DNA of 64,000 bases, from NCBI GenBank assembly GCA_046046245.1, contig JBJOKE010000080.1, positions 53,292 through 117,291 on the forward strand, written 5' to 3'. How positions within the stretch are numbered: the first letter of the stretch is position 1; every line of letters starts with the position of its first letter. The notes under the pieces were generated by a model that saw only the letters and a program-made list of their open reading frames with translations, did no database searches and was not told the origin of the DNA. A program made the translations under genes and the position numbers. This DNA comes from UBA4615 sp046046245 (GTDB taxonomy: Bacteria; Pseudomonadota; Gammaproteobacteria; Burkholderiales; Burkholderiaceae_E). Below are positions 7,904 through 16,326 of this stretch, piece after piece.

Positions 7904-8767
7904 TCAGGCGGCCGCGAGGAAGCGCTCGACGATCGCGACCTGGTCGTCGGGGATGAAGGTCGGTGCGTGGCCGACGCCGGCGACGTCCACGCGGACCGCC
8001 TTCGGGCCGCGCCGGGTCATCTCGGTGGCCACCGCGTCGGACAGCAGGTCGGAGCGCTCGCCCCGGACGATCCAGGTCGGACAGCCGATGCGGTCGTACA
8101 GCGGCCAGAGCTCGGGCGCGACGACCGGACCGGCGCGGAGCGGTTCGGCGATCCGCGGGTCGTAGTGCAGCCGCCAGCTGCCGTCGCCGCGCGGCACCAC
8201 GGTGTGCCGGGTCAGCACCCGCCACTGCGCATCGCTCAGCGGACCGAAGTCGGCGGCGAGCGTCCTCACCGCCGCCTCGCCCGCCTCGAAGGACGGGAAG
8301 CTCGGGTCGGCGCCGACGTAGTCCCGGATCCGGGTCAGGCCCTCGACCGACAGCACCGGACCGACGTCGTTGAGCAGCAGGCGCGAGATCGGCGCGCCCT
8401 CGCAGGCCGCGAGCACCATGCCGATCAGCCCGCCCATCGAGGTGCCGACCCAGGCGACCGCGGGCACGTCGAGCCGCGCGACCAGGGTCACGCAGTCCGC
8501 CACGTACTGCGGCACCTGGTAGAGCATCGGGTCGGCGACGCGGTCCGACGCGCCCCGGCCGATCATGTCCGGGCAGACGACGCGGTGGCGCGGCGAGAGC
8601 GCGCGCGCGAGGACGTCGAAGTCGCGGCCGCTGCGCGTCAGCCCGTGCACGCACAGGACGACGCTCGGGTTCGACGGGTCGCCCCACTCCCAGTACGCCA
8701 TCCGGTGCAGCCCGCCCGGGTGCGCGCAGGTCACGGATCGCAGGGCGGGCTCGGCGGTGGGGCTCAT
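7904..8767 (-). CDS. alpha/beta hydrolase
   Basis: Cytoplasmic alpha/beta-hydrolase fold enzyme of 287 residues; the substrate is not evident. The oxyanion segment VLCVHGLTRSGRDF (about residues 37-50), the nucleophile elbow WVGTSMGGLIG with Ser110, and the late histidine in GVGHAPTF are present. The pattern CPDMIGRGASD is typical of the family that includes esterases and polyhydroxyalkanoate- or haloalkane-type hydrolases. The start ATG follows a GC-rich stretch with no clear ribosome site. The gene diverges from bdhA with about 120 bases between them. Confidence 0.85.
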   Translation of the reverse strand: MSPTAEPALRSVTCAHPGGLHRMAYWEWGDPSNPSVVLCVHGLTRSGRDFDVLARALSPRHRVVCPDMIGRGASDRVADPMLYQVPQYVADCVTLVARLDVPAVAWVGTSMGGLIGMVLAACEGAPISRLLLNDVGPVLSVEGLTRIRDYVGADPSFPSFEAGEAAVRTLAADFGPLSDAQWRVLTRHTVVPRGDGSWRLHYDPRIAEPLRAGPVVAPELWPLYDRIGCPTWIVRGERSDLLSDAVATEMTRRGPKAVRVDVAGVGHAPTFIPDDQVAIVERFLAAA

Positions 8768-8822
8768 GGCGACTCGTGCGGGGACGGGGCGGTGGGCAGG
8801 CGGGGCCGCCCGACGGCGGCGA

Positions 8823-8828
8823 TAGAAT
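8823..8828 (+). promoter_or_regulatory. -10 element upstream of bdhA
   Basis: TAGAAT 60 bases before the bdhA start; no convincing -35. The intervening leader is pyrimidine-rich and ends with a TAGGA ribosome-binding sequence (8877-8881) just before the ATG. Confidence 0.35.
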
Positions 8829-8888
8829 CCGCGATGGTAGCAGCCCACCGTCTTCCCTCTTCCCTCTCCTCCCGATAGGAACCTCGAC

Positions 8889-9668
8889 ATGCTCGCAGGC
8901 AAGTTGGCTCTCGTCACCGGCTCCACCAGCGGCATCGGCCTGGGCATGGCCCGGGCGCTCGCCGCACAGGGCAGCGGCATCGTCCTCAACGGCTTCGGCG
9001 AGCCCGACGCCATCGAGGCGCTGCGGGCCGGCCTCGCGAAGGAGTTCGGCGTGCGGGTCGAATTCGCGGGCGGCGACCTGACGAAGCCGGCCGACATCGA
9101 CGCGCTGATGAAGCGCTGCGACGCGCTCGGCGGCCTCGACATCCTGGTCAACAACGCCGGCATCCAGCACACCGCCCGCGTCGAGGACTTCCCGCCCGAG
9201 CGCTGGGACGCGGTGATCGCGCTGAACCTGTCGGCGGCGTTCCACACCACCCGCCTCGCGCTGCCGACGATGAAGGCGCGCAACTGGGGGCGGATCGTCA
9301 ACATCGCCTCGGCGCACGGCCTGGTCGCCTCGGTCGAGAAGGTCGCCTACGTCGCGGCCAAGCACGGCATCGTCGGCCTGACCAAGGTCGTCGCGCTGGA
9401 GACCGCCCAGACCGGCGTCACCTGCAACGCCATCTGCCCGGGCTGGGTGCTGACCCCGCTGGTGCAGAAGCAGATCGACGCGAGGATGGCCGAGCGCGGC
9501 CTGAGCGAGGCGGCGGCGCGCGAGTCGCTGCTCGGCGAGAAGCAGCCCTCGAAGGCCTTCGTGACGCCCGAGCAGCTCGGCGGCCTCGCGGTCTTCCTGT
9601 GTTCGCCGGCCGGCGACCAGGTGCGGGGCGTCGCCTGGGCGATGGACGGGGGCTGGACCGCGCAGTGA
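8889..9668 (+). CDS. bdhA: 3-hydroxybutyrate dehydrogenase
   Basis: NAD-dependent SDR of 259 residues interconverting (R)-3-hydroxybutyrate and acetoacetate, the exit step of polyhydroxybutyrate use. The glycine-rich loop TGSTSGIGLGMA (10-21), the NNAG motif (88-91) and the catalytic Ser141, Tyr154 and Lys158 are present. The substrate-site residues known from the Pseudomonas fragi enzyme are all matched with a one-residue offset: Gln93, His143, Lys151, Trp186 and Gln195. That pattern separates it from generic SDRs. It ends 37 bases from the converging comEC gene. Confidence 0.93.
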   Translation: MLAGKLALVTGSTSGIGLGMARALAAQGSGIVLNGFGEPDAIEALRAGLAKEFGVRVEFAGGDLTKPADIDALMKRCDALGGLDILVNNAGIQHTARVEDFPPERWDAVIALNLSAAFHTTRLALPTMKARNWGRIVNIASAHGLVASVEKVAYVAAKHGIVGLTKVVALETAQTGVTCNAICPGWVLTPLVQKQIDARMAERGLSEAAARESLLGEKQPSKAFVTPEQLGGLAVFLCSPAGDQVRGVAWAMDGGWTAQ

Positions 9669-9705
9669 GTGGCGCAGGCGGGCTCGGTTCGGGGCGGCCC
9701 GCGAC

Positions 9706-12264
9706 TCAGGGCGGCACCGCGACCCGCCAGTAGCGTGCCGGATCGTGCCGTGCGCGCAGCACGCGGACCGCGCCGTCCGCGTGCATCCGCAGCTGCACCG
9801 CCCCGTCGGCGTCGCTGCGCAGCAGCGCGATGCCGCGTCGGTCGTAGCGTTCGACGACGGCCGGATGCGGATGGCCGAAACGGCTGCGGTAGGCGGCCTG
9901 GACGACCGCCCAGCGTGGCGCGACCGCGTCGACGAAGGCCTCGGTCGAGGACGTGCGGCTGCCGTGGTGCGGCACCAGCAGCACGTCCGCGGCGAGGCCG
10001 TCCCGGCCGAACAGCGACACCAGGGTGCGCTCCTGCGATGCCTCGATGTCGCCGGCGAGCAGCAGCGTGCCGGCCGGGTGCCGGACGCGCAGCACGCAGC
10101 TCAGCGCGTTGGAGGGCGACCTGCGCGCCGCTTCGGGCGGGTCGGCCGGATGCAGCCAGTCGAACGCCGCATCGCCCCAGACCCAGCCCTCGCCGCGGCG
10201 GCAGCGGTCCGCGCGCGCCGCGGCAGCGACGATGGCGTGACCGTCGGGCAGCGACGAGACGAGCCGCTCGGGCGGCAACGCGCGCAGCAGCGACAGCGCG
10301 CCGCCGGAGTGGTCGTCGTCCAGGTGCGAGACGACGAGGACATCCGGACGGGAGACCCCGACCGACTGGAGCCAGGGCACGACGGTGCGCGCGCCCGCGT
10401 CGGTCTGCTGGCCGGCAGCGGGGCCGGCATCGTAGACGAGGGTGCGGGTGCCGACCTGCACGACGGCCGCGGTGCCCTGCCCGACGTCGAGCGCCGTGAG
10501 CCGAAGTTCGCCGTCGGCGGGTCGCGGCAGCGGGACCGCGACGATCGGCAGCAGCGCCAGCGCGCCCCGGGCCCGCCCCGGCAGGCCGCGTGGACCGAGG
10601 AGCAGCATCGCACCGGCGCAACCGACCGCGAGCGCCACGAGGCCGGGCCGGGGCAGCGCGAAGGCCGCGCCCGGCAGCCCCGCGAGCAGCTCGAGACCGG
10701 CGAACAGCGCCGCGACCAGCGTGCAGGCCGGCTCGACGAGCCAGGCCGCGGCCGCCGGCGACGCGAGCGCGACCAGGGTGCCGGCCAGCGCCACCGGCGT
10801 GACGACGGCCCCCACCAGCGGGATCGCGATCGCGTTCGCGAGCGGTCCGACGACCGAGACGGATGCGAAGAACCACGCGCCGAGCGGCAGCAGCGAGACC
10901 GTCGCCGCCCACTGCGTGCGCACGGCCCCGCCGAGCGTCCGCGCGAGGCGACCGCGGTCGGGCCGCATGCCGGCGTCACCCCAGACGATCGCGGCCACGG
11001 CGCCGAAGGACAGCCAGAACCCGGCCGCGAGCGGCGCCCAGGGGTCGATCCAGACGATGGCGACCGCTGCCGTGCCGATCGCGGCGACCGCGGAGGCCGT
11101 GCGGGCGCCGGCGCGCAGCACCATCGCGGCCGCGAGCATGAAGCAGGTGCGCTGCGCCGGGATGCCCCAGCCGGCGATCGCCGCGTAGCCGAACGCGACG
11201 GCGACGGTGGCGAGCCGCCGGGCCTGCGGCGCCGGCAGCCGCAGCCCGAGCGCGAGCGGCGCGAGCACGCGGCGGCGCCACAGCCAGCCGACCAGCAGGC
11301 CGCCCAGCCCGCCGACCATCGTCACATGCAGACCCGAGATCGACATCAGGTGGCCGACCCCGGTGCGGTTGAAGGTGGTCCAGTCCGCCGGCGCGATCGC
11401 CGCCTGGTCGCCGACGGCGAGCGCCGCCAGCACGCCGGCCTCGCGCGCGCGCTCCGATCCCGCGGCCTCTCGCAGCGCGTCGCGCGCGGCCGTGCGCATC
11501 CGCTCGGCGAGCGCCGCCGGCGCCGCCACGCGCTCGTCGACGAGGTGCCCGTGCCGCACCGTGCCGATCGCGCCGATGCCCTCCTGCAGCCAGCGCAGCT
11601 CGCGGTCGAACGCGCCGAAGTTGACCGGCGCGTGCGGGCGCTTGGCCCGCAGCGTCAGCGACCACCGCTGGCCCGGCACCAGGCGCTCGGGCGGCGCGGC
11701 GGCGGCACGCCGCCCGCCTGAAGACCACGACAGCATCATCCGCTTCGGCAGCCGGCACTCGACTGCCGGCGGCTCCGAACGGCCCCCTCCTGCCGCGGCC
11801 TCGACCTCCCCGGCGTCGGCCTCGCCGCGACCCGCGCCACCCTCGCCCCGGCGGCCCGCAGCGCCCGCACGGCCGCCCTCCCCCGTCGCCTCGCACGCCT
11901 CGACCGTGATGCCGAACCGCCAGCCCTGCCCCTGCGGCAGTGCGACCGGCAGCTCGTCGACGACGCCCCGCACGACGAGCCAGCGTCCCTCCAGATCCGG
12001 CGACAGCCGGTCCTCCAGGCGCTCGGCCGCGCGCCACGCGGCTCCGGTCCACGCCGCCGCGGAGACCGCGAGGACGACGCCCCACGCGGCCGCGCGCGGC
12101 GCCCGCGCCGCGCAGCAGGCGGCCGTGACGATCAGCGCCAGCGCGGCGAGCCCGGCGGCCGCCCGCAGCCCCTCCGGAGGCAGGCGTGCCGAGGTCTGCA
12201 GCACGAGCACCGCGCCGACGACACACGGCGCCAGTGCCCAGGTGAGCGGCGATCGACGTCCCAT
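9706..12264 (-). CDS. comEC: ComEC/Rec2 DNA-uptake channel protein
   Basis: Integral inner-membrane protein of 852 residues expected to pass single-stranded DNA into the cytoplasm during transformation. An N-terminal DUF4131/OB-type region is followed by the polytopic competence domain (from about 240, with GVGHLMSISGLHVTMVGG) and a C-terminal metallo-beta-lactamase-like domain beginning LTALDVGQGTAAVVQVG and containing the metal motif SHLDDDHSGG. An unusual Gly/Ala/Glu/Arg-rich stretch (about residues 125-167) interrupts the OB-like part. It is the last gene of the lolC-lolD-tatD-comEC run, 48 bases after the nuclease gene. Other competence genes are not in the window. Confidence 0.9.
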   Translation of the reverse strand: MGRRSPLTWALAPCVVGAVLVLQTSARLPPEGLRAAAGLAALALIVTAACCAARAPRAAAWGVVLAVSAAAWTGAAWRAAERLEDRLSPDLEGRWLVVRGVVDELPVALPQGQGWRFGITVEACEATGEGGRAGAAGRRGEGGAGRGEADAGEVEAAAGGGRSEPPAVECRLPKRMMLSWSSGGRRAAAAPPERLVPGQRWSLTLRAKRPHAPVNFGAFDRELRWLQEGIGAIGTVRHGHLVDERVAAPAALAERMRTAARDALREAAGSERAREAGVLAALAVGDQAAIAPADWTTFNRTGVGHLMSISGLHVTMVGGLGGLLVGWLWRRRVLAPLALGLRLPAPQARRLATVAVAFGYAAIAGWGIPAQRTCFMLAAAMVLRAGARTASAVAAIGTAAVAIVWIDPWAPLAAGFWLSFGAVAAIVWGDAGMRPDRGRLARTLGGAVRTQWAATVSLLPLGAWFFASVSVVGPLANAIAIPLVGAVVTPVALAGTLVALASPAAAAWLVEPACTLVAALFAGLELLAGLPGAAFALPRPGLVALAVGCAGAMLLLGPRGLPGRARGALALLPIVAVPLPRPADGELRLTALDVGQGTAAVVQVGTRTLVYDAGPAAGQQTDAGARTVVPWLQSVGVSRPDVLVVSHLDDDHSGGALSLLRALPPERLVSSLPDGHAIVAAAARADRCRRGEGWVWGDAAFDWLHPADPPEAARRSPSNALSCVLRVRHPAGTLLLAGDIEASQERTLVSLFGRDGLAADVLLVPHHGSRTSSTEAFVDAVAPRWAVVQAAYRSRFGHPHPAVVERYDRRGIALLRSDADGAVQLRMHADGAVRVLRARHDPARYWRVAVPP

Positions 12265-12312
12265 CCGCCGATCGTGGACCGCGGGACGCGCCGCCTCAAT
12301 GCGACGGACGGT

Positions 12313-13119
12313 CTAGGCCGAGGGCCGGGCCGCGCCCTCGACAGGCGCCAGCCGCGGCAGCACCCGTGCCGCGCTGGCCGCGGTCGCGACCGCGACCGCC
12401 GCCGGGTCCGCAGCGCGCAGCGCGGCGAGCACCGCCGCGATCCGCGCCAGCTGGGCCGGTTCGTTTCGCCCGCGGGCGTCCCACTCGGGCGGGATGTCCG
12501 GCGCGTCTGTCTCGAGCACGATCGACTCCAGCGGCAGCGACGCCGCCAGCCGACGGATCTGCAGCGCGCGCGGGAAGGTCATCGCGCCGCCGAAACCCAT
12601 CGCGAAGCCGAGGCCTGCGAAGGCCTGCGCCTGCTGCACGCTGCCGTTGAACGCGTGCGCGATGCCCCCCGCCGGCCGCAGGCGCCGCAGCTGCGCGAGC
12701 ACCGCGTCCTGCGCGCGGCGCACGTGCAGGATCACCGGCAGGCCGAACTCGCGGGCGATCCGCAGCTGCTCGACGCAGAAGCGTTCCATCCGCGCGCGAT
12801 CGAGGCCGGGCACGAAATGGTCCAGTCCGATCTCGCCCACCGCGACGAAGGCCGGGTCGCCCATCGCATCCGCGACCGCGCGCCGCAGCCGGTCCAGGTC
12901 CCCGTCGTCGGCGCGGTCGACGTACATCGGATGGATGCCGAGCGCGTAGCGGACCTCGGGGTGACGCGCGGCCAGCGCGCGCACCGCGCCGAAGTCGGAT
13001 GCGGCCACCGCCGGCACGACGATCCGCGCGACGCCGGCCGCCCGCGCCCGCGCGACGACCGCATCCCGGTCGGCGTCGAACTCCGACGCGTCGAGGTGGC
13101 AGTGGGTGTCGACGAGCAC
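12313..13119 (-). CDS. TatD-family metal-dependent hydrolase (DNase)
   Basis: TIM-barrel metal-dependent nuclease of 268 residues of the TatD/YcfH family. The N-terminal metal motif LVDTHCHLD, the glutamate in VAVGEIGLDHF, the histidines in VILHVRRAQDA and GIAHAFNGSVQQA, and the aspartate in IVLETDAPDIPP complete the expected site. There is no ATG before the HCH motif; a GTG at 13119, 14 bases after the lolD stop, gives the family N-terminus. Placement directly after lolD and before comEC is typical of Burkholderiales. Which TatD paralogue it corresponds to cannot be settled here. Confidence 0.88.
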   Translation of the reverse strand: MLVDTHCHLDASEFDADRDAVVARARAAGVARIVVPAVAASDFGAVRALAARHPEVRYALGIHPMYVDRADDGDLDRLRRAVADAMGDPAFVAVGEIGLDHFVPGLDRARMERFCVEQLRIAREFGLPVILHVRRAQDAVLAQLRRLRPAGGIAHAFNGSVQQAQAFAGLGFAMGFGGAMTFPRALQIRRLAASLPLESIVLETDAPDIPPEWDARGRNEPAQLARIAAVLAALRAADPAAVAVATAASAARVLPRLAPVEGAARPSA

Positions 13120-13133
13120 CGCGCGGTGCGCCG

Positions 13134-13868
<735 letters not shown>

Positions 13869-13880
13869 CGGGCGCCCGCC

Positions 13881-15137
13881 TCACTCATAGCGCAGCGCCT
13901 CGGCCGGCCGCACGCGCGAGGCGCGCAGGCTCGGGTAGATCGTCGCGGCGAAGGCGAGCACGCTCGAGGTCAGCCCGATCGTGACGACGTCCGACCAGTG
14001 CAGGTCGCTCGGCAGGTAGTTGATGAAGTAGACGCCCGCCGGCAGCACCTGGAAGCCGAACAGCCGCTCGATCGACGCGACCACCGGACCCACGTTGAGC
14101 GCGAGCAGCGTGCCCAGCGTCACGCCGATCGCGGTGCCGAGAAGCCCGACCATCGCGCCCTGGACCACGAACACCGCCATGATCGACCGGGGCGCGGCGC
14201 CCAGCGTGCGCAGGATCGCGATGTCGCTGCGCTTGTCGGTGACCGTCATCACGAGCATCGACACCAGGTTGAAGGCCGCGACCGCGACGATCAGCGTGAG
14301 GATGATGAACATCATCCGCTTCTCGATCTGCACGGCCGCGAACCAGTTGCGGTTCTCGCGCGACCAGTCGCGCGCGTACAGGCTCGGGTCGAGCGTGCGC
14401 ATCAGCTCGGCCGCGACCCGCGGTGCCTGCTGCATGTCCGAGGTCCGCAGCCGCACGCCCGAGACGCCCTCGACGCGGAAGAGCTTGGCCGCATCGTCCA
14501 GCGCGGTCAGCACCAGGGTGGCGTCGTATTCGTAGTGGCCGGACTCGAAGACCGCGACCACGGTGAACTGGCGTACCCGCGGCACGACGCCGGCCGGCGT
14601 GACCGTGCCCTGCGGCGCGATCAGCGCGATCCGGTCGCCGAGTTCCACGCCGATCTGCCGCGCGAGCACCCGTCCGATCGCGATGCCGAACTCGCCGGGC
14701 ACCAGCGAGTCCAGGCGCCCCTGGACGACCTGGGTGCCGAGCTCGGAGACGCGCGGCTCGAGCGACGGATCGATGCCGCGGACCAGCACCCCGCGGACGC
14801 TGTCGTCGCGGGTCACCATCGCCTGCCCGGCGACGTAGGGCGCGCCGGCGACCACCATCGGGTTCGCCTTCGCCTGTGCGAGCACCGCCTGCCAGTCGAG
14901 CATCGGCCGGTCGGTGGCGATCACCTCGATGTGCGACAGCACCGACAGCATCCGGTCGCGGACCTCCTTCTGGAAGCCGTTCATCACGCTGAGCACGACG
15001 ATCAGCGCGGCGACGCCGAGCGCGATGCCCGCGACCGACAGTGCCGAGATGAAGGAGATGAAGCCGTTGCGCCGGCCCGCGCGACGTCCGCTGCGCGTGT
15101 AGCGCAGGCCGACGGCGAGCTCGTACGGGACGTTCAT
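13881..15137 (-). CDS. lolC: lipoprotein-releasing system transmembrane protein LolC/LolE
   Basis: Inner-membrane subunit of the lipoprotein release complex, 418 residues. An N-terminal helix (about 27-50, FISFISALSVAGIALGVAAL), a large periplasmic domain (about 51-265) and three C-terminal helices (from KRMMFIILTLIVAVAAFNLV onward) give the four-helix FtsX/MacB layout. The C-terminus ends SLRASRVRPAEALRYE, typical of LolC/E. A single lolC/E gene next to lolD fits organisms with one LolF-like homodimeric subunit, but a second gene could lie elsewhere. The ATG at 15137 is the first of the operon. Confidence 0.92.
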   Translation of the reverse strand: MNVPYELAVGLRYTRSGRRAGRRNGFISFISALSVAGIALGVAALIVVLSVMNGFQKEVRDRMLSVLSHIEVIATDRPMLDWQAVLAQAKANPMVVAGAPYVAGQAMVTRDDSVRGVLVRGIDPSLEPRVSELGTQVVQGRLDSLVPGEFGIAIGRVLARQIGVELGDRIALIAPQGTVTPAGVVPRVRQFTVVAVFESGHYEYDATLVLTALDDAAKLFRVEGVSGVRLRTSDMQQAPRVAAELMRTLDPSLYARDWSRENRNWFAAVQIEKRMMFIILTLIVAVAAFNLVSMLVMTVTDKRSDIAILRTLGAAPRSIMAVFVVQGAMVGLLGTAIGVTLGTLLALNVGPVVASIERLFGFQVLPAGVYFINYLPSDLHWSDVVTIGLTSSVLAFAATIYPSLRASRVRPAEALRYE

Positions 15138-15268
15138 CGATGGGGTCCGAGGGGGGGCGGCGCAACGGGCCGAGGGGCCGGCGCGCAGGACGGCGCAGTG
15201 TGCCACAACCGTCCGGCGGCTCCCGCGGACAGCCGGGTCCGGTCCGCCGGCGCCGGTAGAATCGGCCG

Positions 15269-15307
15269 ATGCCCCGTCCGCTCCGTGCCCGGCCGCCGCG
15301 CCGATGA
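15269..15307 (+). CDS. 12-codon leader ORF overlapping the rpfE-like start
   Basis: An ATG six bases after a TAGAAT -10 (15257-15262) opens a reading frame MPRPLRARPPRR whose TGA overlaps the ATG of the next gene (ATGA, 15304-15307). It could be a leaderless coupling ORF that delivers ribosomes to the downstream start, which lacks a strong ribosome site. Its arginine/proline richness may simply reflect base composition. Not seen in any family I know; low confidence that it is translated. Confidence 0.3.
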   Translation: MPRPLRARPPRR

Positions 15308-16326
15308 GCCTGCCCACCCTGCTGCTGCCGGCCGCGCTGGTCGACCCCGAGTGGCTCGGCGCGGACCGCCTCGCCGCGCTCGCCGCGCGGCCCGGCTGGA
15401 CCGCGGTCGCGCGGCGTGCACGCCTGCTCGACGAGACCGGCCCCGCCGATCCGCCGCCCTCCGATCCGGGCCACGAGCGCTGGCTGCACGCGCGGCTGCG
15501 CCTGCCTGCCGGCAGCGCGATCGCGGCCGCCTCGGCGATCGCCGACGGCCGCCCCGGTGCCGCGTGGCGGCTCGACCCGGTGCACCTGCACGTCGGCCGC
15601 GACCACCTCGTGCTGACCGATCCGGCCGCGCTCGCGCTCGGACCCGACGAGTCGGCGGCGCTGGCCGCCGCGGTCGCACCGCTCTTCGCCGACGAGGGCC
15701 TCGTGCTCGACGCCGCGTCGCCCTCGCGCTGGTACCTGCACGAGCGCGACGCCGGACGCGCGCTGCGCCTCGCGACCCGCCCGCTGTCCGGCGCCACCGG
15801 GCGCAACGTCGACGCCTGGATGCCGACCGGGCCGGACGCGCGCCGCTGGCGGCGGATGGTCAACGAGGTGCAGATGACCTGGCACGCGCACGCGGTCAAC
15901 GCACGGCGCGAGGAGCGACGCGCGCCCTCGGTCAACAGCCTGTGGATCGAGGGCCGCGTGCCGCCGCCCGACGACGCCGGCGCGCGCGCCGCCGCCGGCG
16001 TGGCCGCCCACGCGACGGGAAGCGCCCCGCTGCGGATCACCGCGCCCGACGCGGCCCCGCTCGCGATCGACGCCCGCCTGCACGAGGCGGCGCTGGCCGG
16101 CGATCCGCAGCGCTGGGCCGCGGCCTGGACCGCGCTCGACGCCGACACCTTCGACGCGATCGCGCAGGCCCGCGAGCCGTGGATCGCGGGCGCGCGCGTC
16201 GTGCTCGCCGGCGACGCGGGCTGGCGCGAGCTCGCCGTGCCGCCGCGCGCCGACTGGCGATTCTGGCGACGGGTCGACCCCGCGGCCTGGCTAGCCGCCC
16301 CGCGCGGCACGGCGCATCGATCATGA
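15304..16326 (+). CDS. RpfE-like / COG4255 uncharacterised protein
   Basis: Cytoplasmic protein of 340 residues of the group annotated 'regulatory protein RpfE' or, loosely, 'cofactor-independent phosphoglycerate mutase-like'. The conserved blocks PVHLHVGRDHLVLTDP (about 98-113), SPSRWYLHERDA, GRNVDAWMPTGPDARRWRRM and NSLWIEGRV are seen; the AP-superfamily metal residues of true phosphoglycerate mutases are not. It lies directly upstream of recJ with an ATGA overlap, the classical rpfE-recJ order of Xanthomonas and betaproteobacteria, implying translational coupling. The function is unknown; a role in recJ expression or DNA repair is only suggested by position. Confidence 0.8.
   Translation: MSLPTLLLPAALVDPEWLGADRLAALAARPGWTAVARRARLLDETGPADPPPSDPGHERWLHARLRLPAGSAIAAASAIADGRPGAAWRLDPVHLHVGRDHLVLTDPAALALGPDESAALAAAVAPLFADEGLVLDAASPSRWYLHERDAGRALRLATRPLSGATGRNVDAWMPTGPDARRWRRMVNEVQMTWHAHAVNARREERRAPSVNSLWIEGRVPPPDDAGARAAAGVAAHATGSAPLRITAPDAAPLAIDARLHEAALAGDPQRWAAAWTALDADTFDAIAQAREPWIAGARVVLAGDAGWRELAVPPRADWRFWRRVDPAAWLAAPRGTAHRS

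Noticed and set aside
15138..15303. Intrinsic terminator or riboswitch in the lolC/rpfE divergent region
   Set aside because: GC-rich repeats are present but no stable stem with T-run or known aptamer pattern; only the -10 and mini-ORF are supportable.
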